A DNA stretch of 64,000 bases from Metabacillus lacus (GTDB lineage: Bacteria; Bacillota; Bacilli; Bacillales; Bacillaceae), in contig NZ_WKKI01000016.1 of the NCBI RefSeq assembly GCF_009674805.1, positions 1 to 64,000 of the forward strand. Reading direction: 5' to 3'. Shown in pieces: positions 17,731-25,926 of the stretch; within the stretch, counting starts at the first letter, position 1, and every line of letters starts with the position of its first letter. Under the pieces are notes generated by a model. It saw only the letters and a program-made list of their open reading frames with translations. It searched no databases and was not told the origin of the DNA. The position numbers were made by a program, and so were the translations under genes.

Positions 17731-19572
17731 TTATAAACGTGAGACAGCCTGAAACTGGCTGTAGTAAAGATGATGGTAAAATCCCTTACTTTTCAAAAGT
17801 TTGCTGTGAGATCCTCTCTCACTGATAACCCCATTTTCCAGCACAAGTATTTGGTCAGCCTGTTTAATCGTATTCAGCCGGTGAGCAATGACAAAGCTTG
17901 TCCTTCCCTCCATGAGCCTTCTCACAGCTTCCTGAATCTTCAGCTCAGTGATGGTATCAATGCTGCTTGTTGCCTCATCCATAATCAGAATCTTGGGATC
18001 AGCAAGAATGGCCCTTGCGATAGAAAGCAGCTGCTTTTGCCCTTGGCTGATGCCGCCCCCTTCCTGCGAAAGCACTGTATCATAGCCGCCGGGAAGTCTT
18101 TTAATAAAGGAATGCGCGTTGGCAAGCTTTGCAGCCCGTTCCACTTTGGCATCATCCGCATCAAGCTTTCCGTACCTGATGTTTTCCCTTATCGTACCCT
18201 GAAACAGAAAGGAATCCTGCAGAACAAAAGCCATTTGCCGCCGCAGACTTTCCCTTGTAACAGAACTTATATCTGTTCCATCAATATAAATAGAGCCGCT
18301 GTCAGGTTCGTAAAAACGGGACAGAAGATTAATAACCGTCGTTTTTCCCGCACCTGTTGGCCCGACAAGCGCAATTGTTTCTCCGGGATCTGCAGTAAAA
18401 GATAGCCCGGAAACAGTTTTGCTTTCTTTTTCATAAGAAAATGAGACAGATTGAAAGGAGACTTTCCCCTGCACCTCGCCAAGCTGCGCCGCGCTTTTTT
18501 CATCTGACTCTTCTTCCTCTTCATCAAGAACCTCAAATACGCGTTCTGCACCTGCTACTGCAGACAGGAGTGTATTGAACTGGTTGGCTAAATCGTTTAA
18601 CGGCCTTGTAAACTGCCTTGCATACTCTGTGAAAATCACAATGGTACCGATTGAGATCATTTGATTCAGCGCCATTACCCCTCCCACTCCCGCAATCAAG
18701 GCAAAGCTTACATTATTTAAAACGTTCATTAATTTTGGAATAAAACCAGAAAAAGTTTGGGCCCAAAATCCAGCCTGCCGAAGTTTCTCGCCTCTCTTCA
18801 TAAATTCATCGGCCACTTTTTGCTCCTGAGAGAAAGTCTTGACTATTTTCTGGCCTGAAATCATTTCCTGAATATACCCGTTCAAGCTGCCGAGATTTTT
18901 TTGCTGCTCCTTATAAAGCTTGCCTGTTCTGCTTGTAATCCACTTCATCCCAAAATACATGACTGGAATAATCGTCATTGTAATGAGTGTCAGCAAAGGG
19001 CTGAGATAGAGCATCACCGCAACAGTGCCAATCAGGGTTAATATGCTCGATACTATTTGGATAACGGAGGAATTCAGGGTAGAACTTACATTTTCAATAT
19101 CGTTTGTCACCCTGCTCATTAGTTCACCATGCTGCCGCTTATCAAAATATGAGATAGGCAGACGGTGAAAATGGCGGAACAGCTGCTTTCTCATAGAAGA
19201 AACAGTTCCCTGTGCGATGGTGATCATCCAGAAATTCTGAAAGAGCATGCTAATCGAATAAATCAAATAGACTCCAGCCAGAAGAAGCAAAAGAGCGAAA
19301 AATCCATCCGGCTCCCTGCTGACAATAAAGCGATCAATTCCCCTGCCTACAAGATAAGGACCCAGAAGACCCAGAGCCGAACTTATCACCACCATCAGCA
19401 GAACGAGTGTAAACAACCCCCGGTATCCTGCAAGGTAACGCCATACGCGCATAACCGTCCCGGACCAGTTGCGCACCTTTTTGTTCCCGGGCTTTTGCTC
19501 CGGCGCGTTCTCTTTTCCTGTATGAATGGGCGGTTTTTTGTAGCGAAAGGGCTTACGGATTTCCTCAAGCAT
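17731..19572 (-). CDS. ABC exporter half-transporter, catalytic-site subunit (YfiC-like)
   Basis: A 613-residue type IV ABC exporter: six membrane segments (about 50-340) fused to a nucleotide-binding domain. Walker A GPTGAGKT, signature ISQGQKQ, Walker B ILIMDEATSSID (canonical catalytic Glu) and the H-loop AHRLNT are all visible. It overlaps the preceding exporter gene by eight bases, so the two are co-translated and form a heterodimer. The intact Glu here and an Asp in the partner match the asymmetric BmrC/BmrD and TM287/288 arrangement, in which this subunit carries the catalytic Glu. Probable multidrug or lipid-like substrate export; substrate unknown. Confidence 0.93.
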   Translation of the reverse strand: MLEEIRKPFRYKKPPIHTGKENAPEQKPGNKKVRNWSGTVMRVWRYLAGYRGLFTLVLLMVVISSALGLLGPYLVGRGIDRFIVSREPDGFFALLLLLAGVYLIYSISMLFQNFWMITIAQGTVSSMRKQLFRHFHRLPISYFDKRQHGELMSRVTNDIENVSSTLNSSVIQIVSSILTLIGTVAVMLYLSPLLTLITMTIIPVMYFGMKWITSRTGKLYKEQQKNLGSLNGYIQEMISGQKIVKTFSQEQKVADEFMKRGEKLRQAGFWAQTFSGFIPKLMNVLNNVSFALIAGVGGVMALNQMISIGTIVIFTEYARQFTRPLNDLANQFNTLLSAVAGAERVFEVLDEEEEESDEKSAAQLGEVQGKVSFQSVSFSYEKESKTVSGLSFTADPGETIALVGPTGAGKTTVINLLSRFYEPDSGSIYIDGTDISSVTRESLRRQMAFVLQDSFLFQGTIRENIRYGKLDADDAKVERAAKLANAHSFIKRLPGGYDTVLSQEGGGISQGQKQLLSIARAILADPKILIMDEATSSIDTITELKIQEAVRRLMEGRTSFVIAHRLNTIKQADQILVLENGVISERGSHSKLLKSKGFYHHLYYSQFQAVSRL

Positions 19573-21289
19573 GCTCTTCCTCCTCTCCGAATTGCGTAGA
19601 ATACAGCTCCTGGTAAAGTGTGGACTCTCTCAGCAGCTCTTCATGAGTACCGTTTGCAGTTACCCTGCCGTCCTCAATCAGCAAAATTTGATCCATCTTC
19701 ATCGCAGTGCTGATTTTTTGGGTAATGATGACAAGAGTAGATCTGTAGGACTCTAGATTTTCCAAAAGCAGGGCCTCTGTCTGAAGATCAAGTGCACTGG
19801 TGCTGTCGTCGAGCAGCAGAATAGCTGGCTTCCGAATCAGGGCGCGCGCAATTGAAATACGCTGTTTCTGTCCCCCTGACAGGTTCACTCCTTTTTGTCC
19901 AATAACAGTTTCGTATTGCTTAGGCAGCCTCATAATAGTTGAATGTATTTGTGCGTGCCTTGCTGCTTCTTCAATTTCTTCTTGTGAGGCATCTTCTTTT
20001 CCCCAAAGAATGTTTTCTTTGATCGTTCCCGTAAAGAGCATTGCCTCCTGAGGCACCAAGCCAATTTGCTTTCGCAGCTGCTTTACCGGAAGATCCCTGA
20101 CATTTTTTCCGTCAATCCTCACTTCCCCTTCAGTTGTGTCATACAGGCGGGGAATCAGCTGAAACAGCGTGGATTTGCCAGAGCCAGTTGCACCAATGAC
20201 TGCCGCGGAGCTTCCTGCAGGAACCGTGAATGTCAGCTCCTCCAATACATTGCCCCCTGATTCAGGATATTGAAAAGAAACATTACTGTATTCAATGCCT
20301 CCCTGAATACGTGATGAACTTTCAAGATTACTTCCATTAAGAAGATCAATGTCTGTTTCCAGCACCTCCGCCATTCGCGCAGACGAAGCTCTTGCCCTTG
20401 AAAAGGCCATAATAATGAAAGACATAATTGATAATGCAGAGGTAATTCGAAAAGCGTAATTCACGACTGCCACCACTTGTCCGACCTGTGCATCCCCTGC
20501 GGTTATATGAACTCTCCCAAACCAAAGAATGGAAAGTACGCTGACATTCATCACAAGCAGCAGTACCGGCATTGTTGTTTCCATGATGCGCAGAGCACCT
20601 ACTGTTTGATCCTTCAGCTCCTCGTTAGAGTCTGAGAACCGGGTGATTTCGTGATTTCTTCTCAAAAATGCTTTGATCAGCCGCATGCCTGTTAAATTCT
20701 CCTGCATCACATTGTTGACAGAATCCAGACGTTTTTGGACTTCGTTAAACATTCTTCCCCCTTTTTTCATCACCCACAACAGGAATAGAAATAAGACAGG
20801 CACAACGATTGCGAGCAAAAATGCAAGCTGCACATGCACAAAAAACGCCATCAGCACTCCGCCCACAACGAGCAAAGGCGCCCTGAGCATAATGCGAAGA
20901 ATCATAAACACCGTATTCTGCACTTGAGTTACATCATTGGTCAGACGGGTGATTAGTGAAGATGTTTGAAATGAATGGAAATTAAAAAATGAAAAGTCCT
21001 GAATTTTATTGAATAAGCTTTTTCGCACATCAAATCCAAAGCTTTGACTAACATGTGAAGCATAAAAAGAGTTAATAATGCCGCATGCAAAGGCAAAAAC
21101 TGAAAAACCGAGGAGCACCCCTCCCCATCTGAGCACAACTGCCAGATCATTTTGCAGGATGCCGTCATCAATAATTTTTGCAATAATTAAAGGCTGCATC
21201 AGTTCTACTCCCAATTCAAACAGCATAAGAGCAAGTGCAATTGCAACAGCCACCCTGTATGGATTTAAAAACTTGAACATTATTTTCAT
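19565..21289 (-). CDS. ABC exporter half-transporter, degenerate-site subunit (YfiB-like)
   Basis: A 574-residue ABC exporter half with six membrane segments and one ATPase domain: Walker A GATGSGKST, signature LSGGQKQ, Walker B ILLLDDSTSALD. The residue after the Walker B Asp is Asp instead of the catalytic Glu, and the H-loop position reads TQKIST instead of a His-containing motif. This subunit should therefore form the low-activity nucleotide site of a heterodimer with the next gene. I chose the ATG at 21289 because GGAGG lies five bases upstream; the frame stays open to 21328 without a site. The length is close to YfiB (573). Confidence 0.93.
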   Translation of the reverse strand: MKIMFKFLNPYRVAVAIALALMLFELGVELMQPLIIAKIIDDGILQNDLAVVLRWGGVLLGFSVFAFACGIINSFYASHVSQSFGFDVRKSLFNKIQDFSFFNFHSFQTSSLITRLTNDVTQVQNTVFMILRIMLRAPLLVVGGVLMAFFVHVQLAFLLAIVVPVLFLFLLWVMKKGGRMFNEVQKRLDSVNNVMQENLTGMRLIKAFLRRNHEITRFSDSNEELKDQTVGALRIMETTMPVLLLVMNVSVLSILWFGRVHITAGDAQVGQVVAVVNYAFRITSALSIMSFIIMAFSRARASSARMAEVLETDIDLLNGSNLESSSRIQGGIEYSNVSFQYPESGGNVLEELTFTVPAGSSAAVIGATGSGKSTLFQLIPRLYDTTEGEVRIDGKNVRDLPVKQLRKQIGLVPQEAMLFTGTIKENILWGKEDASQEEIEEAARHAQIHSTIMRLPKQYETVIGQKGVNLSGGQKQRISIARALIRKPAILLLDDSTSALDLQTEALLLENLESYRSTLVIITQKISTAMKMDQILLIEDGRVTANGTHEELLRESTLYQELYSTQFGEEEEHA

Positions 21290-21482
21290 AAAATCCTCCA
21301 AGTATGTTTGTTCCGCTTCAGCTAACAATGAGTATGTGTATGTTTCATTCTAACTTGTTTTTACAAAAATTATAAATAATAAGAGTTTAGACAATCGAAA
21401 TTTTTTCAAGAAGCGGGCAGTCATTTTTGTTAGTGCCTGGAGTGAGGACAAAAGTGAAAAGAACGGCAAGTGAATATGGGTT

Positions 21483-22360
21483 ATGAAGGACAAAACTCGG
21501 TGAAAATGCTGCAGGAATGTCCTTCATAAGGGCGATGAAGGACAAAACTGGGCGAAAATGCTGCAGGAATGTCCTTCATAAGGTCGATGAAGGACAAAAC
21601 TGGGTGGAAATGCAGCAGAAATGTCCTTCATAAGGTCGATGAAGGACAAAACTGGGTGGAAATGCAGCAGAAATGTCCTTCATAAGGTCGATGAAGGACA
21701 AAACTGAGTGAAAATGCAGCGGAAATGTCCTTCATAGAGGCGATGAAGGACAAATCTCAGCGAATATGCTGCACAAATGTCCTTCATAGAGGCGATGAAG
21801 GACAAAACTCAGCGAAAATACAGCGGAAATGTCCTTCATAAGGCCGATGAAGGACAAAACTCGGTGAAAATGCTGCAGGAATGTCCTTCATAAAAGGCGA
21901 TGAAGGACAAAACTCAGTGAATATGCTGCAGGAATGTCCTTCATAAGGGTCATGAAGGACAAAACTGGGTGAAAATGCTGCAGGAATGTCCTTCATAAGG
22001 GTCATGAAGGACAAAACTGGGTGGAAATGCAGCAGAAATGTCCTTCATAAGGTCGATGAAGGACAAAACTGGGCGAAAATGCTGCAGGAATGTCCTTCAT
22101 CAGGCCGATGAAGGACAAAACTGAGTAGTACAGCAGCTCAAATGTCCTTCATAAGGGCGATGAAGGACAATACTCAGCGAATATGCTGCACAAATGTCCT
22201 TCATAGAGGCGATGAAGGACAAATCTCAGCGAAAATGCAGCTCAAATGTCCTTCATAGAGGCGATGAAGGACAAAACTAATCGAAAATGCAGCTCAAATG
22301 TCCTTCATAAGGCCGATGAAGGACAAATCTCAGCGAAAATGCAGCAGGAATGTCCTTCAT
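21483..22360. repeat. 52-bp tandem hairpin repeat array, 17 copies
   Basis: GAAGGACAAA recurs at 21485, 21537, 21589, 21641, 21693 and onward to 22318, every 52 bp (53 once). Each unit has inverted arms ATGAAGGACA and TGTCCTTCAT around a semi-conserved middle with a GCTGCAGGA or GCAGCAGAA core. Seventeen copies are present. The middles vary at only a few positions, so they are not spacers. The array fills the whole gap between the ABC exporter promoter side and the small-gene cluster. Frames within it are repeat artefacts. Confidence 0.93.
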
Positions 22361-22401
22361 CAAACACTTATATAAAAGTAAAAATACTCTTTAAAGAAAT
22401 A

Positions 22402-22429
22402 TTGACTATTCAGCTACCCCTCATATAAA
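22402..22429 (+). promoter_or_regulatory. Candidate promoter of the 77-residue protein gene
   Basis: TTGACT and TATAAA separated by 16 bases, ending 22 bases before the start codon. Confidence 0.5.
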
Positions 22430-22451
22430 TTGAAAACAGGAGGCTCTACAG

Positions 22452-22685
22452 ATGCAGGAAACAGATGCTGATCAATACACAAGTGCGTCAACACCACATG
22501 TTGATGGAAAAGACGAAGGAATTATCAATGACCCTTCCGCTGCACAAAGTACAACAATGGGAATAACCGTTGACACCAATAGAGAATTTTCACAAAAAAG
22601 CGGCACTTTTCAAGGAGTTCATTTACGTCCTGACAGCAGAATGAGTGATTTTTCGACACTCATGAAAGGAAAAAAAACTGAATAA
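22452..22685 (+). CDS. Small hydrophilic protein, 77 residues
   Basis: I do not recognise the family. The product is polar, rich in Asp, Ser and Thr, without membrane segments or cysteines. It looks disordered over its first half (QETDADQYTSASTPHVDGKD). GGAGG eight bases before the ATG, and a promoter-like sequence, support a real gene. It sits just after the 52-bp array and before a DUF948-like gene, in a run of small genes that look stress- or spore-related. Confidence 0.7.
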   Translation: MQETDADQYTSASTPHVDGKDEGIINDPSAAQSTTMGITVDTNREFSQKSGTFQGVHLRPDSRMSDFSTLMKGKKTE

Positions 22686-22707
22686 AACAGCTAAATTACT
22701 TAAAGGA

Positions 22708-22733
22708 GTTACTTTTTTTACCTGAATGGGTAC
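22708..22733 (+). promoter_or_regulatory. Sigma-B-like promoter before the DUF948-like gene
   Basis: GTTACT-N14-GGGTAC resembles the general stress sigma factor consensus GTTTAA-N12-15-GGGTAT; the -10 fits better than the -35. Confidence 0.45.
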
Positions 22734-22771
22734 ATAACAAGTAACCATAGCAAATGAGGAGGTGCAGTAAC

Positions 22772-23131
22772 ATGATTATTGTATATTTAAGCATTGCTCT
22801 TGTAGTTGGTTCTTTAATTTTTATGGGGATATATGCGTTCAAAACCTATAAACAGGTGAAACCGACAGTGAATAGAATTATCAATACGACCACAAGAATG
22901 AAGGAAAGCACCGATACAATTAAGGCAAAAGCCAATGTTCTTGCAGCTAATCAGCAGCAGCTGATAGAGGATATTGACGTTAAAAAAGAAAAAGTGAACT
23001 TTACAGTGAAAACAGCAAAACAAACTCCTAAAACACTAAAACAGTTTTGGAATATTAACCCTTTTGCTAAAGACCGCCGCTTACAAAGAGAACGAAGCAA
23101 AAGACGCAGAACACTTTATTCACAGCAGTAG
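22772..23131 (+). CDS. DUF948-like membrane-anchored stress protein
   Basis: A 119-residue protein with one N-terminal membrane segment (IIVYLSIALVVGSLIFMGIY). A helical, coiled-coil-like stretch follows (VKPTVNRIINTTTRMKESTD..), then a basic tail (RRLQRERSKRRR). This layout matches the DUF948 group, which includes the B. subtilis general stress protein YtxG; the role is unknown. I chose the ATG at 22772, since GGAGGTG lies eight bases upstream; the frame is open six codons further. The sigma-B-like promoter fits a stress role. Its own terminator follows. Confidence 0.8.
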   Translation: MIIVYLSIALVVGSLIFMGIYAFKTYKQVKPTVNRIINTTTRMKESTDTIKAKANVLAANQQQLIEDIDVKKEKVNFTVKTAKQTPKTLKQFWNINPFAKDRRLQRERSKRRRTLYSQQ

Positions 23132-23160
23132 AACACAAGGACTTCCCTTGTGTTTTTTTT
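23132..23160 (+). terminator. Terminator of the DUF948-like gene
   Basis: Stem AACACAAGG/CCTTGTGTT with a five-base loop, then a run of Ts. Confidence 0.88.
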
Positions 23161-23305
23161 GGATTATTTTATGTAAATAAACTATATTATAATAATATCC
23201 TAACTATAGTTAATTTTACCTATAGTTCTTTTGTTTCTTTTTCCTCAAAACTATTGCACTTCCTAAATTTCCAAAAAATACTTTTAAATTTTTATCATAA
23301 AATAA

Positions 23306-23331
23306 GTTTTCCATTAATTTATATTGGGAAT
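23306..23331 (+). promoter_or_regulatory. Sigma-B-like promoter of the GlsB/YeaQ gene
   Basis: GTTTTC-N14-GGGAAT, close to the sigma-B consensus GTTTAA-N12-15-GGGTAT, 51 bases before the start of a protein from a stress family. Confidence 0.5.
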
Positions 23332-23382
23332 ATAAGCTATATAACAATAAAAAAAATCTTAGAAAAGGAAAGGTGATTTCAA

Positions 23383-23640
23383 ATGGGTTTTATTATGTAC
23401 TTAATCGTCGGAGGTATAATCGGCTGGTTAGCAGGACTTATTCTTGGTAAAGACATCCCAGGCGGCATTATCGGAAATATTATTGCAGGTATCATTGGTG
23501 CCTGGATTGGTGGATCACTTCTTGGAGACTTCGGTCCAACCGTAGCTGATATTGCATTAATTCCTGCATTAATTGGTGCAATTATTCTGGTTTTCGTTGC
23601 AAGCTTGATTCTTCGCAACATGAGAAGAACTGCACGATAA
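23383..23640 (+). CDS. GlsB/YeaQ/YmgE-family stress membrane protein
   Basis: An 85-residue, very hydrophobic protein with three membrane segments and many glycines (GGIIGWLAGLILG, GGIIGNIIAGIIGAWIGG). This is the pattern of the transglycosylase-associated/GlsB family. These are small integral membrane proteins induced by stress or at stationary phase; their biochemical role is not settled. AAAGGTGAT precedes the ATG. A sigma-B-like promoter lies upstream, and a strong hairpin terminator follows. Confidence 0.92.
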   Translation: MGFIMYLIVGGIIGWLAGLILGKDIPGGIIGNIIAGIIGAWIGGSLLGDFGPTVADIALIPALIGAIILVFVASLILRNMRRTAR

Positions 23641-23668
23641 TCCAACTGTATACAATGATACTCAAAGA

Positions 23669-23716
23669 GGATGACCTAAAAGAGCCGAAGCTTCGGCCTT
23701 TTGGGCCATCCTTTTT
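23669..23716 (+). terminator. Terminator of the GlsB/YeaQ gene
   Basis: A long imperfect stem from GGATGACC to GGCCATCC, with the inner palindrome GCCGAAGCTTCGGC, followed by TTTTT. Confidence 0.85.
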
Positions 23717-23854
23717 GCATGCATTCTTTGTCTGAGAGATTCTACTCTGGGAGGGCTGCTTTGAGAGAGAGGTGTGCATCCTCATTCTTCGGGGGAATCA
23801 TTGCTGAAGTTTGCTTCTGCTGAATATAAGGTTCAGATGAAGGAACCAAGCCAA

Positions 23855-24055
23855 GGAAAATAAGCGAATCTTTTCCGGTTAATTGCAGTAAATAGCTTTT
23901 CTTAGTGAAAATAAGAGAAGACTTTCCGTTTATGCTGTTGAAAACCCTCTATTTCTTGCTATTTGAAACTCATAGCCGGAATGTCTCCGGCTATTAACAG
24001 CTTTTTTACTGATTTTTTTGCTTAAGGGGAAATTCTACGTTTATTTATCTAAAAA
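23855..24055. repeat. Single dispersed repeat unit related to the 247-bp element
   Basis: This contains ATAAGCGAATCTTTTCCGG, AAAATAAGAG..TTTATGCTG, CATAGCCGGAATGTCTCCGG and a final TTAAGGGGAAATTCTACG. They come in the same order as the 247-bp units at 15.5-16.0 kb, but diverged. No gene is seen between 23717 and 24225 apart from this. Confidence 0.75.
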
Positions 24056-24225
24056 GAAGCTTAACCAGCTTCCTCTGCCTGCCTTATGTTGTGGCGTTGA
24101 GATAGATGCATTTCACAATAACATAGAATAATTTACTGTTTCTGGTATCATATAAAGAGAGGCTTCTTGAGATTACGTGGAATAGAAGTTATGAAAAATG
24201 TATTTACTAATAAGGGGGATTACAG

Positions 24226-24393
24226 ATGAAAGATCCAATAAGAATTATGCTGTTAGGAATTGCAATATTGATAGTGAGTGTATTTATTCAGAATATGTCT
24301 CTAGGAGGAATGGACTCTCCTTCGAACACTGTGCAAATTATCTTTGCAATAGGCCTTATTACTACACTAGCAGGTTTTTTCTACAAGAAATAG
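24226..24393 (+). CDS. Small membrane protein, 55 residues
   Basis: A short gene with start ATG, TAAGGGGGAT seven bases upstream and stop TAG at 24391. The product starts MKDPIRIMLLGIAILIVSVF and has two hydrophobic segments (about 7-21 and 36-51), separated by a loop with MDSPSNT, ending FFYKK. It is a typical small two-segment Bacillus membrane protein of unknown role. The evidence is the ribosome site and amino-acid composition only. Confidence 0.7.
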   Translation: MKDPIRIMLLGIAILIVSVFIQNMSLGGMDSPSNTVQIIFAIGLITTLAGFFYKK

Positions 24394-24429
24394 TGGTGGA
24401 GCTGCATTTTACTGTACTCCCTTCTGCAT

Positions 24430-24460
24430 AAAAAAAACAAGTCCTATTTTCAGGACTTGC
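24430..24460 (-). terminator. Terminator ending the GT/GH8 operon
   Basis: Minus-strand stem CAAGTCCT/AGGACTTG followed by a T run. It closes the minus-strand operon that includes the 38-residue gene. Confidence 0.8.
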
Positions 24461-24490
24461 CATGTCATAACCGCAGTGCTTCTATTAATC

Positions 24491-24607
24491 TTATTTTTGA
24501 TAAGTAGATTGATTTCCACCAGTGGTTTTTCGCTTGTTCAACATCTTTCTGGCAATTGGGTAAATGATTGGAGCCCATTTAATTGCACTTCTGATCAGCC
24601 TTCCCAT
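24491..24607 (-). CDS. Small basic protein, 38 residues
   Basis: A minus-strand frame of 38 codons beginning MGRLIRSAIKWAPIIYPIAR and ending in a basic, polar tail (NKRKTTGGNQSTYQK). GAGGAGG lies about nine bases before this ATG; an ATG nine bases upstream sits directly on the site and is less likely. The N-terminal half could form an amphipathic or membrane helix. It lies 71 bases behind the GH8 gene and before the shared terminator, so it is probably the last cistron of that operon. Function unknown. Confidence 0.65.
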   Translation of the reverse strand: MGRLIRSAIKWAPIIYPIARKMLNKRKTTGGNQSTYQK

Positions 24608-24678
24608 CTCTACCATCCTCCTCGGGTAATGTATTAACCTTTTCCCCTTTCAGAAGGCTTACAAACTCTTTAGTGGCT

Positions 24679-25896
24679 CTAGAATAGATCATCGTGATTG
24701 TCGAGTCCGCTAATCTGAAGCATAACAAGCAGCCGGATGGTTTCATCATAATAATTTCCCTCGTAATTTTCATCAGCAACTGTATTCCATAAATCTTGAT
24801 GCCAGCTGCTGTCACCTTCAACCGCATAGGCAGCTGCTGTAAACGGAGCTGTAAAGGCTAAATCGGAATGTGAGGAAACAGGTGTTCCATCGAGCCTGTA
24901 GCCCGCGAGAATACTTTCCGGATTTCCCCCTGTCTCCTTCTTCATCCATTCATTCAACTTCGTGATCATGCTGCGGAGCCTTTCATCCTCTTTCACTGCT
25001 AAACCGGCAGCAGCCCTCCATGGATATCTGCAGGCATTGTAATAATAGTCTCCATCGTAAGGCGATTCTAAAAACTGTGCCTCGACCGGAAGAAAGAGCT
25101 CTTCTTCTTTTGCGGCAAAGTCAGGCATCAGAGCTGTGGCTGGGGAATGCTTTTCATACAGATCCTGCATGATGGCAATGGTTTTCTCATACACATTCAT
25201 CCACCTGCTGTCCCCTGTTGCTTGATAAAATGCATAGAAGTGTCCCGGCATCCAGTCTGAGCTTCTCGTTGCCTTCCTGTATTGCATGTCTCCCTTATCT
25301 GCCCAGTCACCAAGCAGAAGGATCCAGTCCTCCTGGTCCACGACCGACTCCATGAGAGCTTCAATAATTTGTAATGCCTCTTGTTTGTAGTCGATCTCAC
25401 GGCTTCCCCATTTTTGGTCTGCAATTAGGAGCGAGAGCGCGATGTCCATATCTCCATCCGCTGCGGAAGATGTTTTTTCAGGCTGCATATCCTCCATCCT
25501 TCCGTCACTCCCTCTCACCTGCTTCCAAGCCATCAAGGCACTGTTTTCCGATGAGGGAAAACTTTTAAAGTACTGAAACATACCGTCAAAATGCTGTCTT
25601 GCTGAAGAATCATGATCCGCCATGGCAGCGAAAATGAGCATGCCATAGCCATGCGCCTCAGAGACGGTATCGTGGCTGCTGTTGTAGGATATGTAATAAC
25701 CTTCGTCAGCAGCTTTCACGTACCTTTTCTTCCAATCCTCATACACAGATAATGTTTCTTCCACTCTGTGATCTTCTTCCATAAGTGCCGGGGACAGCTC
25801 CTTTATACTTTTTACGTGCAGCAAAATTGCAATGGCAATCATGCCTGTTACGACTGCGAATAAGCATGCTGAAATTTTCAGAGCGGTTCCCTTCAT
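24679..25896 (-). CDS. Glycoside hydrolase family 8, membrane-anchored
   Basis: A 405-residue extracytoplasmic endo-glycosidase. An N-terminal anchor (about 7-28) precedes a GH8 (alpha/alpha)6 domain. The proton-donor Glu is visible in VSEAHGYGML and the conserved Asp in DGDMDIALSLL. GH8 members cut cellulose, lichenan, xylan or chitosan; in bacterial polysaccharide operons they trim the nascent chain (BcsZ-type). The gene starts 30 bases after the large synthase gene, so a role on that polymer is likely, and a chitosan-like substrate is suggested by the neighbouring deacetylase. AAGGAGG is rather far (16 bases) from the ATG. Confidence 0.88.
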   Translation of the reverse strand: MKGTALKISACLFAVVTGMIAIAILLHVKSIKELSPALMEEDHRVEETLSVYEDWKKRYVKAADEGYYISYNSSHDTVSEAHGYGMLIFAAMADHDSSARQHFDGMFQYFKSFPSSENSALMAWKQVRGSDGRMEDMQPEKTSSAADGDMDIALSLLIADQKWGSREIDYKQEALQIIEALMESVVDQEDWILLLGDWADKGDMQYRKATRSSDWMPGHFYAFYQATGDSRWMNVYEKTIAIMQDLYEKHSPATALMPDFAAKEEELFLPVEAQFLESPYDGDYYYNACRYPWRAAAGLAVKEDERLRSMITKLNEWMKKETGGNPESILAGYRLDGTPVSSHSDLAFTAPFTAAAYAVEGDSSWHQDLWNTVADENYEGNYYDETIRLLVMLQISGLDNHDDLF

Positions 25897-25926
25897 AATA
25901 AAATGAGATTTTCCTCCTTTAAGACG

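Noticed and set aside
21784-22014. 76-residue protein on the minus strand
   Set aside because: It lies wholly within the 52-bp repeats and has a period of the repeat.
21483-22360. CRISPR array
   Set aside because: The 52-bp periodic repeats lack unique spacers: the intervals are themselves conserved, the whole unit is one hairpin, and no cas gene is present.
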